61,707 bases of DNA from Arthrobacter terrae (lineage in GTDB: Bacteria; Actinomycetota; Actinomycetes; Actinomycetales; Micrococcaceae): NCBI RefSeq assembly GCF_015708085.1, contig NZ_JADNYM010000018.1:1-61707 (forward strand). Direction: 5' to 3'. The position numbers and the translations under genes are program-made. This document shows positions 8,850 to 16,459 of the stretch, one piece after another. Under the pieces are notes generated by a model, which was not told the DNA's origin, did no database searches, and saw only the letters and a program-made list of their open reading frames with translations. Every line of letters begins with the position of its first letter. Positions within the stretch are counted from its first letter, which is position 1.

Positions 8850-9962
8850 CTACGGTTTAGTGTTTTTCCTGCCACCGGTGCGTTCCCTCGGGACCGTCGC
8901 CTCCGCGGGCCCGACACCGGAGGCCGGTGATCCGTGGGCTGCCACTGTGCTGGTCGAACCCGCCCCGGAGTTATGGTCGGTGCCGTCGGATGGGCCGGCG
9001 GGGCTTGTGTCGTCAAAGTGCTCACCTTCCGGGAGAAGGATCGCCTCTGCGACGTCCGGGGGAACCGCAACTATCACTTCCGGTCTATCGCCGGAATGCA
9101 ATCTGTCTGCCGCTGACCTACCCGGCCCGGCTTCCGCTGCGGCAGCGGGGGCCACACCTGCTGCCGCGGCGGAGGCGGTTCCGCCAATTACAGTGACGGC
9201 ACCCGGCTTGATGTTGTTTTCCGCCGCCGCCAGCCGCACGGCCGCAGCTGCCTTTGGGTTCGCAGCTTCCTTACCGGCCTTTCTAGCGGCCAGCTTCTCC
9301 TTGACGGTGCTGGCGTAGGCGTCCACATATTCCTGACCGGACAGCCGCATGAGCTCATACATTATTTCGTCCGTGACCGAGCGCTGTACAAATCTGTCGT
9401 TCCCCAGGCCCTGATACCGGCTGAAGTCCAAGGGTTCGCCAAAAATCACGCCAATCCGCCGGATATTCGGGATCCTGCGGCCAATCGGCTGCACCTTATC
9501 GGTACCAATCATGGCCACGGGAATTACCGGAACACCGGCGCTGAGCACCAGTTTGGCAACACCGACTTTGCCCCGGTATAGCTTCCCGTCGGGGCTTCGC
9601 GTGCCTTCCGGATAGATCCCCAGCAGTCCGCCATGGTTCAGAATCTGCCGACCGGACTCCAGGGAATTCGCCGATGCCGCACCGCCGGAACGGTCCATCG
9701 GCAACTGATTGGTCAGCCTAAAGAAAGCAGCCGTGAGCTTACCCTTGATGCCTTTGCCCGTGAAGTACTCGGATTTCGCCAGGAAGACGACCGGCCTGGG
9801 AACCATTAACGGCATGAAAATCGAGTCGGAAAAGGACAGATGATTGCTCGCCAAGACGGCGGCGCCGTCCGCTGGAATGTTATCCAGCCCCTTGATCCAG
9901 GGACGGAACAGCAGCTTCAGGACGGGGCCTATGAAGATCCGCTTCATTATCCAATAGAACAC
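8850..9962 (-). CDS. 1-acyl-sn-glycerol-3-phosphate acyltransferase (PlsC-like) with disordered tail
   Basis: 370 aa from GTG 9962; GTG 9989 is an alternative. The acyltransferase core has the catalytic NHLSFSD box (His41, Asp46), then FLAKSEYF and the substrate motif YPEGTRSPDG. It should acylate lysophosphatidate or a related lipid at the inner membrane face. The start at 9962 gives MFYWIMKRIFIGP, matching the usual N-terminus of Rv2182c-type proteins, and is preceded by AAGGGAA. After about residue 230 the protein has an extra 140-residue tail rich in Ala, Gly, Ser and Pro that is not part of the fold. It lies next to aroG as in M. tuberculosis. Confidence 0.88.
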   Translation of the reverse strand: MFYWIMKRIFIGPVLKLLFRPWIKGLDNIPADGAAVLASNHLSFSDSIFMPLMVPRPVVFLAKSEYFTGKGIKGKLTAAFFRLTNQLPMDRSGGAASANSLESGRQILNHGGLLGIYPEGTRSPDGKLYRGKVGVAKLVLSAGVPVIPVAMIGTDKVQPIGRRIPNIRRIGVIFGEPLDFSRYQGLGNDRFVQRSVTDEIMYELMRLSGQEYVDAYASTVKEKLAARKAGKEAANPKAAAAVRLAAAENNIKPGAVTVIGGTASAAAAGVAPAAAAEAGPGRSAADRLHSGDRPEVIVAVPPDVAEAILLPEGEHFDDTSPAGPSDGTDHNSGAGSTSTVAAHGSPASGVGPAEATVPRERTGGRKNTKP

Positions 9963-10168
9963 GCAGTGTTTCCCTTCTGGTGTCTTCACACACGGGACAC
10001 ACCCGATGCTGCTTTTTCGCCCTGCACTTTTGCTAAGACGTTACTCTAATGAGAGTACGGCCAGTAAGTCCCCGCTAGTGAGAAAACCGCCAAGGAGTGG
10101 CACGATTGCCCTATGATCTTCACAAATCCCGCCCGGGACGTTGAAATCCTGAGCGGATACCGTCGGCA

Positions 10169-10906
10169 ATGACATTTTCCAGCAGCGGCCACGGGCCCAT
10201 GGCCAGGGTCGGGGTTGCACTGAGCCATGGCTTTACCGGTTCCCCGGTGAGCATACAGGGCTGGGCGGAATATCTGGCTGCCCAGGGATTCGCCGTCAGC
10301 CTTCCCTTACTGTCGGGCCACGGTACCAGCTGGCAGGAGCTCGCCCGCACCCCTTGGATCCGGTGGTATCAGGATTTCGAGCGGGCGTATCTGGAACTGA
10401 CGGAACGTTGCGACGTAGTCTTCACCGCCGGATTGTCCATGGGCGGTGCACTGGCGTTGCGGGTAGCAGAACATCACGGCGTAGCCGGGGTCGCCGTCGT
10501 CAACCCCGGTCTGACCTTTTCGGACAAGCGGGCACGCTATTCGCGATTTCTCAAATATGTGCTCAAAAGCGTCCCCGCGATCGGCGACGACATTAAGCTC
10601 GCAGGAGTCAGTGAGGGTGCCTACCAGAGGACACCAGTTGCGGCCGTCCAACAGCTGGCAGGACTTTTCAAGGACACTGTTGCAGGGCTGGACCGGGTCA
10701 AAGCGCCAACGATCGTGTTCCGTTCCGCCGTGGACAGAGTAGTGCCGGAGAGCAGCATGGAGGTCCTTGCACACGGGATCGGCAGCACTGATTTCGAGGT
10801 CGTCCGGCTGGAGAACAGTTACCATGTGGCCACCATGGACAACGATGCGGCGCTGATTTTTGAGCGTTCCGCAGCATTCTTCCGGGAGCACTCCGGTGGT
10901 CAGTAA
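10169..10906 (+). CDS. Alpha/beta hydrolase, monoacylglycerol-lipase/carboxylesterase type
   Basis: 245 aa. The oxyanion region is HGFTGSPVSIQGWAEYL. The nucleophile elbow is TAGLSMGGALAL with Ser90, the acid is probably Asp in SAVDRVVP (about 190), and the catalytic His is in NSYHVATMD (about 222). This arrangement is that of Est30-like carboxylesterases and bacterial monoacylglycerol lipases. Neighbouring PlsC and acyl-CoA ligase genes suggest a role in lipid turnover (inference). The ATG overlaps the stop of a 19-codon upstream reading frame (10113-10172), which could couple its translation. The next gene starts before this one ends. Confidence 0.87.
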   Translation: MTFSSSGHGPMARVGVALSHGFTGSPVSIQGWAEYLAAQGFAVSLPLLSGHGTSWQELARTPWIRWYQDFERAYLELTERCDVVFTAGLSMGGALALRVAEHHGVAGVAVVNPGLTFSDKRARYSRFLKYVLKSVPAIGDDIKLAGVSEGAYQRTPVAAVQQLAGLFKDTVAGLDRVKAPTIVFRSAVDRVVPESSMEVLAHGIGSTDFEVVRLENSYHVATMDNDAALIFERSAAFFREHSGGQ

Positions 10907-11480
10907 ACCAGAGCAGGATCCATCCGAAACCAATGCCAACGATGACGACGACGCGATCTGGCGGGATCTGGTGGCGCGTTTGGAAGGCCCATCGGCGGCG
11001 GGTTACTCCCTCGATGGATTCGATGAGCCCTCATCCCCGGCCGGGGCCGGCATTGATTCCGACAGTGCTGCACCGATCGGGAAGCCTACGTCTTTTGACG
11101 ATTTTGACCCCTTGGGTATCTCCCGAGCGCCGCACTCGAGCCCTCGGGGCAACGGAGCGGACGAGGATACCGGGCCCGCTCCCGGTACGGGCCCGCCCGG
11201 GCCACGGGACTACGCGGCGGAAGTTCCCTGGCCGGACGGTGATGACTTCGTACCTGAAGATCCGCCGCCGCTGTCCGCCGTCGAGCCGGCCCTGATGCTC
11301 GCCTGGACGGGGGCTGTGGGTGGCCCTATCGCGCTGCTGTTCACCGCCCTCTTGTGGCGGGGCGCGCCGCTGACGGCCATCCTCGCCATGATTGCGGCCT
11401 TCGTCGTCTCAGCGGGTTACCTGATGTTTCGGTTGCCTGCACAGCGGGACGACGACGGCGACGACGGCGCGGTGGTCTGA
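10896..11480 (+). CDS. Hypothetical membrane protein with acidic disordered N-terminus
   Basis: 194 aa. The first 125 residues are polar, Asp- and Pro-rich and predicted disordered (for example ETNANDDDDAIWRDLVARLEG). Two C-terminal hydrophobic helices follow (ALMLAWTGAVGGPIALLFTALLW and LTAILAMIAAFVVSAGYLMF), then an acidic tail. It looks like a hairpin membrane protein with both ends in the cytoplasm. The GTG start at 10896 lies inside the end of the hydrolase gene and is preceded by GGGAG, so the two form an operon. I do not recognise a family with known function. Confidence 0.75.
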   Translation: MVSKPEQDPSETNANDDDDAIWRDLVARLEGPSAAGYSLDGFDEPSSPAGAGIDSDSAAPIGKPTSFDDFDPLGISRAPHSSPRGNGADEDTGPAPGTGPPGPRDYAAEVPWPDGDDFVPEDPPPLSAVEPALMLAWTGAVGGPIALLFTALLWRGAPLTAILAMIAAFVVSAGYLMFRLPAQRDDDGDDGAVV

Positions 11481-11503
11481 GCCGGCCCCGCTGCTGATGA
11501 TGC

Positions 11504-12646
11504 TCAGGGCCGCGAACGGCTGCTGACCCGGGACAGATCGGCGGCACCGATCATTCCTGCCCCTGGCCCCAGCGCAGCCAAGCTGATGGGCGCCGCCGGA
11601 CGGAAACCACGGCCGGTCAGATTCCTCGCAAACGACCGGCGGGCCGGTGCCAGGAGCATCTCCCCCGCCTCGCAGAGGCCCCCGCCGATGACGAATAGGC
11701 CCGGGTCCAGGGCTGCGGCCAGATTCGCCAGGCCAAGGCCGAGCCACTCACCGACCTCCTCCACCAATTCACGGCAGGCCGCGTCCCCGGCCAGGGCCAG
11801 CTCTGTGACCACGGTTCCGGTAATCGCATCCACGTCGCCGTCGACACGACGCAGCAGCTCCTGCGCCACCGGGGACTTTGCCCGCGCCAGTTCGCGGGCT
11901 TCGCGCCCGAGTGCATTCCCGGAGGCGTACTGTTCCCAGCATCCACGGTTTCCGCACTCGCAACGGTGGCCCTGCGGCATAATCACCTGGTGCCCGAATT
12001 CGCCGGCAAGCCCAAAACGGCCGCGTTCCAGTCTGGAGTCCATCACCATGGCACCGCCGATTCCGGTGCCCAAAGTGACGCAGACCAGCCTGCTTTGTCC
12101 ACGGCCGGCACCGAAACGCCATTCTGCCCATCCGGCAGCGTCGGCATCGTTGCTGAGCACCACGGGTCGTCGGAGCAGCCTCTCCAGGTTTGCCCGTAAC
12201 GGCTCGTTGCGCCACGCCAAGTGGGGGCTGAAGAGCACCGTACTTGAGCTCAGGTCCATCCAGCCGGCGGCCCCGATCCCCACTGACAGCACGCGGTGCC
12301 CGGCGGAGAGCTCTTGGACGAGTTCCACAATGGTTGCCTCAACGGCCCGCGGATCATTTCCAGGGGTCAGCCGGCGACGTTGATCCAGGACCACTCCCCG
12401 CGGGTCGACCACCCCTGCCGCAACTTTCGTGCCGCCGATGTCAATACCAATCGCCAGACCGCGGCGGCCCAAGCGCTGGGGGAACCGTTCCGCTCGTCGT
12501 TCCCGACCGCGTGGAACAGCCACCGGGACACGCCGGTGCCAGCTCGACTTCAGCGCGGACGTACCGGTCCCGCCAAGCGCGGCAACGTTTTCGGGCACCG
12601 GAACAGCTTTGGACTCACGGGGCAGATATTCAACCATCACGGCCAT
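11504..12646 (-). CDS. ROK-family sugar kinase (glucokinase-like)
   Basis: 380 aa. The ATP-binding motif is LAIGIDIGGTKVAAGVVD (starting near residue 65). A catalytic Asp lies in VLSNDADAAGWAEW, GTGIGGAMVMD follows, and the ROK zinc site is HRCECGNRGCWEQYASG. It should phosphorylate glucose or a related hexose in the cytoplasm. An unusual 60-residue Arg-rich N-terminal extension precedes the fold; a start at the second ATG (12637) is possible but does not remove it. No DNA-binding HTH is visible, so it is a kinase rather than a NagC/Mlc-type repressor. Convergent with the membrane protein gene and divergent from fadD. Confidence 0.88.
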   Translation of the reverse strand: MAVMVEYLPRESKAVPVPENVAALGGTGTSALKSSWHRRVPVAVPRGRERRAERFPQRLGRRGLAIGIDIGGTKVAAGVVDPRGVVLDQRRRLTPGNDPRAVEATIVELVQELSAGHRVLSVGIGAAGWMDLSSSTVLFSPHLAWRNEPLRANLERLLRRPVVLSNDADAAGWAEWRFGAGRGQSRLVCVTLGTGIGGAMVMDSRLERGRFGLAGEFGHQVIMPQGHRCECGNRGCWEQYASGNALGREARELARAKSPVAQELLRRVDGDVDAITGTVVTELALAGDAACRELVEEVGEWLGLGLANLAAALDPGLFVIGGGLCEAGEMLLAPARRSFARNLTGRGFRPAAPISLAALGPGAGMIGAADLSRVSSRSRP

Positions 12647-12853
12647 TCTAGTGTCCGCATGCCGGCGCTGTTTGCCTTGGCTTTGCCCCGCAGCTCAACG
12701 GCCTAAGGGCCCGGGCAGACGCCGCTCGGCTTGGAAAACCCGGCAAGCCGCCATAAAGTTACTGACGAGTAACAATTCGTGGCCCAGCCGGCACGTGCTG
12801 CCGGATAGAGTAAGGGCAAACCCCAGTGGTCCTCAGGCATCGAAGGAGCTACA

Positions 12854-14665
12854 GTGCGAGAATTTTCCGTTGCGGCAGTGGTCGACGTTCCCCGGAACAC
12901 CAACACCACGGACTTGGTCCTGCGGCAGGCCAACAAGGCATCCAACCCGGCTCTCTTTGCCCGGCTGGACGCGCAGAAGCACTGGGTGGACATCACCGCG
13001 ACGGCGTTCCGCGACGATGTGAGCGCTCTGGCTAAGGGGCTTATGGCCTTCGGTATCAACGCCGGAGACCGGGTGGGAATCATGGCCCGGACGCGATATG
13101 AATGGTCCCTGGTGGACTTCGCCATTTGGTTTGCCGGCGCAGTCTCGGTACCCATCTATGAAACCTCCTCCCCCAGCCAGGTGGCATGGAATCTTGGGGA
13201 CTCCGGCGCGGTCGCGGTCTTCGCCGAGACCGCCCATCATGAAAACATGGTCCGGCAGGCAGTAACCGCTGAATCCCTCACTGCCCTGGCCCATGTCTGG
13301 CGACTGGAGGGCGCCGGGCTGGACGAACTGCGCACCGCCGGTCGGGACATTCCAGATGCCCAGCTGGAGGAGCGCCGTACCTCCAGCGGACTCAGTGACC
13401 TCGCCACCATCATCTACACCTCCGGTACAACAGGCCGTCCCAAGGGCTGCGAACTGACGCACGGAAACTTCGTGGAACTCTCGGACAACGCTTTGGGCGT
13501 GCTCTCCGACGTTGTTCCGGAAGGTTCCCAGACCATCATGTTCCTTCCTCTGGCCCACGTTTTCGCGCGTTTCATCTCCGTGCTGGCCGTGGCAGCCGGT
13601 GCCAAGGTGGCGCACACTCCTGACATCAAAAACCTCCTTTCGGACCTGCAGAGCTTCCAGCCGACGTTTATCCTGGCCGTGCCGCGGGTGTTCGAGAAAA
13701 TTTACAACTCGGCTGCGCTCAAGGCCGAATCCGAGGGGAAAGGCAAGATCTTCGCCCGGGCCGCGGACACCGCCATCGCGTACTCCCGTGCCAGGCAAAA
13801 TGGGAGCGTGCCATTCCTGCTCAAGGTTTCGCATGCGGTCTTTGACAGGTTGGTCTATGTGAAGCTCCGCACGGCCATGGGCGGACACATCAAGCACGCT
13901 GTTTCCGGCGGCGGACCCCTCGGTGAACGGCTGGGCCACTTCTTCCAGGGAATCGGTCTGCAGATCCTGGAAGGCTACGGCCTGACGGAAACCACAGCTC
14001 CCGTGACCGTGAACCACCCGGCGCTGATCAGGATCGGTACCGTCGGCGCGCCGCTGCCGGGGAATGCGGTGAAAATTGCCGACGACGGCGAAATCCTCGC
14101 CAAGGGTGTCAGCGTCATGCGCGGCTACTGGGGCCGGAATGACCTGACGGCGGAAGCGTTCGCCGACGGCTGGCTGCACACCGGCGACATTGGCGAACTC
14201 GATGCTGACGGTTTCCTGCGGATCACCGGGCGCAAAAAAGAAATCATTGTTACCGCCGGCGGCAAAAACGTGGTTCCGGCGATGCTGGAAGACCAGATAC
14301 GTGCCGATGCCCTGATTTCACAGTGTGTGGTGCTCGGGGACCAGCGCCCGTTCATTTCAGCTCTGGTAACGCTCGACGAAGAAGCGCTGCCCAAATGGGC
14401 CGCAGCCCACGGCCTCCCCGCCGGAATCAGCATGCAGAACGCAATTGTCCACGATACGGTCGTTGGTGCAGTCCAGCGAGCAGTGGACAAGGCCAATGAA
14501 TCCGTCTCACATGCCGAATCCATCAAGGCCTTTCGTATTGTGCCGACCGATTTTACCGAGTCCTCCGGGCATCTGACGCCGTCTATGAAAATTAAGCGGT
14601 CCCAGGTGCTCAAGGATTTCGACGCGCTGGTAGAGGAGATCTACGCCGCGAAGAAACCTGTTTAG
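12854..14665 (+). CDS. Long-chain fatty acid-CoA ligase (FadD15-like)
   Basis: 603 aa. AMP-forming acyl-CoA synthetase: the P-loop-like motif is IIYTSGTTGRPKGCELTH (about residue 183). The A5 motif is YGLTETTAPV (about 376), the DGWLHTGDIGELD hinge region is near 435, and the GRKKEIIVTAGGKNV motif is near 457. It activates long-chain fatty acids with ATP and CoA, probably at the membrane. Start is GTG 12854 with a good AAGGAG 7 bases upstream. The position after a ROK gene matches Rv2187 (fadD15) in M. tuberculosis. The 207-base gap to the divergent ROK gene must hold both promoters; no clear boxes seen. Confidence 0.93.
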   Translation: MREFSVAAVVDVPRNTNTTDLVLRQANKASNPALFARLDAQKHWVDITATAFRDDVSALAKGLMAFGINAGDRVGIMARTRYEWSLVDFAIWFAGAVSVPIYETSSPSQVAWNLGDSGAVAVFAETAHHENMVRQAVTAESLTALAHVWRLEGAGLDELRTAGRDIPDAQLEERRTSSGLSDLATIIYTSGTTGRPKGCELTHGNFVELSDNALGVLSDVVPEGSQTIMFLPLAHVFARFISVLAVAAGAKVAHTPDIKNLLSDLQSFQPTFILAVPRVFEKIYNSAALKAESEGKGKIFARAADTAIAYSRARQNGSVPFLLKVSHAVFDRLVYVKLRTAMGGHIKHAVSGGGPLGERLGHFFQGIGLQILEGYGLTETTAPVTVNHPALIRIGTVGAPLPGNAVKIADDGEILAKGVSVMRGYWGRNDLTAEAFADGWLHTGDIGELDADGFLRITGRKKEIIVTAGGKNVVPAMLEDQIRADALISQCVVLGDQRPFISALVTLDEEALPKWAAAHGLPAGISMQNAIVHDTVVGAVQRAVDKANESVSHAESIKAFRIVPTDFTESSGHLTPSMKIKRSQVLKDFDALVEEIYAAKKPV

Positions 14666-14686
14666 GTACCGAAGGCCCGCCCAACG

Positions 14687-16123
14687 TCAGCTCACTTTCA
14701 ACGACAGCAGGGCATTTTCCACTACCTCCGTCAGCGCCGGATGGATCCAGTACTGGCCGCGTGCCATGGTACGGGCATCGAGGCCGAAACTCATGGCCTG
14801 GATGAGCGGCTGAATCAACAGTGACGCTTCGTGGCCCATGATATGGGCCCCCAGGAGCAATCCACTGTCTTTTTCGGCGATGAGTTTCACGACGCCGGAG
14901 GTGTCCTCCATGGCCCAGCCGTACGCCGTCGACCCGTAGTCCTGGATGGCCGTGACGACCTCGATTCCGCGGCGCGCCCCATCGGCCAGCGCCTGCGCCT
15001 CCGTCATGCCGACCTTGGCAATCTGCGGGCGGGTGAAAACTGCCTCCGGGACAAATCTTTGGTCACTGGCGCGCAGCTGCTCCGGATTCAGCAGGTTGTG
15101 CGACACCGTCCGGGCCTCGTGATTTGCCACATGTTTGAGCTGGAAGTCACTGCTGATGTCGCCCAGCGCCCAGACGCCGGTCGTTGGACGGCCACCGGTA
15201 AGCACCCGCTGATATTTATCCACCCGCAGCCGTCCGTTCACCGCCAGGTCGAACCCGGTGGCCTTAATATTGAGCAAATCGGTGTTCGGTCGGCGCCCGG
15301 TGGCCATCAGCACCAAGTCCACCTCAATAGACGCCCGCGCATTGGCCGATCCCGATACCGGGGCAAGCTCCACACAAACCCGTTCGCGCCCGTGCGTCTC
15401 AGGCGTGCTCTCGACCGACCGGACGGACGCCACCTGATAGCCGTGCCGGATGTCCCAGTGGCCGCTCACCTGCTCTTCGAAACGCCGCGAAATTTCAGCA
15501 TCCTGAGTCTTCAACAACCCCGGTGAGCGGGTCAGCATGACCACTTCTGAACCAAGTGCGGAAAAAACATGGCCGAACTCCGCCGCGATGAAACCGCCGC
15601 CGACAATGAGAACTTTGGCCGGCAACTCGTCGACCCGCATGACCGTGTCGGACGTGTGCACCCGTGGGTGATCGTTGCCGGGGAAGTCCGGGACCACGGG
15701 GCGGGAACCGGCAGCGACCACGATCTGATCAGCAGTTATTTCGGTACCGCCGGAGGTCAGCAGCGCTTTAGGGTCGGTGAATTCCGCGTGCTCTGCGTAT
15801 AGTGTGATGTTCGGTTCCCCATGCGCACGGTACTCCATCCCGCCGGCGGAGATCGCATCGATCCGGCTGAAGATCCGGTCCCGAATGGCACGCCAGTGCA
15901 CGTCGTTGACCTCCGCGTGCACGCCGAGCCTTCCCGCCTCGCGTGCGCCCGCAGCAAGATCGGCAGGATAGACAAACATTTTAGTTGGAATGCACCCGAC
16001 GTTAAGGCAGGTGCCGCCAAAGGTTCCGCCGTCAATGATGGCAATTTTTCTGCCCGCCCATTGTGGCCCCGGCAGGGAATTGCCGGAGCCCGAACCCAGG
16101 ATTGCCAGATCGTAATGCACCAT
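14687..16123 (-). CDS. mtr: Mycothione reductase
   Basis: 478 aa. Flavoprotein disulfide reductase that reduces mycothiol disulfide with NADPH, the actinobacterial counterpart of glutathione reductase. The FAD site is LAILGSGSGNSL, the redox-active pair is GGTCLNVGCIPTK (Cys39, Cys44), and the NADPH site is VLIVGGGFIAAEFGHVF. The second FAD motif is GVWALGDISSDFQLKHVAN, and the C-terminal dimer-partner His lies in WIHPALTEVVE. Most FAD reductases have GGGPGG at the first motif; the GSGSGNS variant is typical of Mtr. Its ATG follows a small coding frame after 3 bases, so the two may be co-translated. Confidence 0.93.
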   Translation of the reverse strand: MVHYDLAILGSGSGNSLPGPQWAGRKIAIIDGGTFGGTCLNVGCIPTKMFVYPADLAAGAREAGRLGVHAEVNDVHWRAIRDRIFSRIDAISAGGMEYRAHGEPNITLYAEHAEFTDPKALLTSGGTEITADQIVVAAGSRPVVPDFPGNDHPRVHTSDTVMRVDELPAKVLIVGGGFIAAEFGHVFSALGSEVVMLTRSPGLLKTQDAEISRRFEEQVSGHWDIRHGYQVASVRSVESTPETHGRERVCVELAPVSGSANARASIEVDLVLMATGRRPNTDLLNIKATGFDLAVNGRLRVDKYQRVLTGGRPTTGVWALGDISSDFQLKHVANHEARTVSHNLLNPEQLRASDQRFVPEAVFTRPQIAKVGMTEAQALADGARRGIEVVTAIQDYGSTAYGWAMEDTSGVVKLIAEKDSGLLLGAHIMGHEASLLIQPLIQAMSFGLDARTMARGQYWIHPALTEVVENALLSLKVS

Positions 16124-16126
16124 CCC

Positions 16127-16342
16127 TTAGCCCACCTGCACTTCGTCGACCAGCACAGCGGCGGGTTCAACCGGCGCGGCGCTGGGGACCGACCGGGCAG
16201 GCACAGTCGCCGGAAGTGTCCCCGTCGGAATGGCGCTGGTTGGCATAGCGCTCATCCGGGCGTCCGTTCCGCCCCCTGGCCCGTTGTTGGCGGCATTACT
16301 TCCGGAGGATATATTCGTCCGGTTTTCATTCTCCTGCGTCAT
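16127..16342 (-). CDS. Small low-complexity ORF directly upstream of mtr
   Basis: 71 aa, rich in Pro, Ala, Ser and Thr, with repeats such as SAMPTSAIPTG; no signal peptide or membrane segment. The stop lies 3 bases before the mtr ATG and a GGGAG precedes its own ATG by only 2 bases (a GAG lies 8 bases before). It could be a real leader protein coupled to mtr or simply the transcribed 5' region. I do not recognise it. Confidence 0.4.
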   Translation of the reverse strand: MTQENENRTNISSGSNAANNGPGGGTDARMSAMPTSAIPTGTLPATVPARSVPSAAPVEPAAVLVDEVQVG

Positions 16343-16356
16343 AACTCCCGCTCGTC

Positions 16357-16395
16357 AAAAGCGGGCCGCAGCCACTTTTTGCAGCTACGGCCCGC
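16357..16395 (-). terminator. Rho-independent terminator after pyc
   Basis: On the minus strand a GC-rich 12-bp stem (16384-16395 with 16361-16372, one mismatch) with the loop TGCAAAAAGTG is followed by TTTT (16357-16360). It lies 65 bases after the pyc stop and just before the mtr leader, so it should separate the two transcripts. Confidence 0.8.
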
Positions 16396-16459
16396 CGATC
16401 AACCCTCATTTTAGCGCAGTCGGACAAGCGCAGGCGTGCCGCTGCCACCGAAAAAGCTG

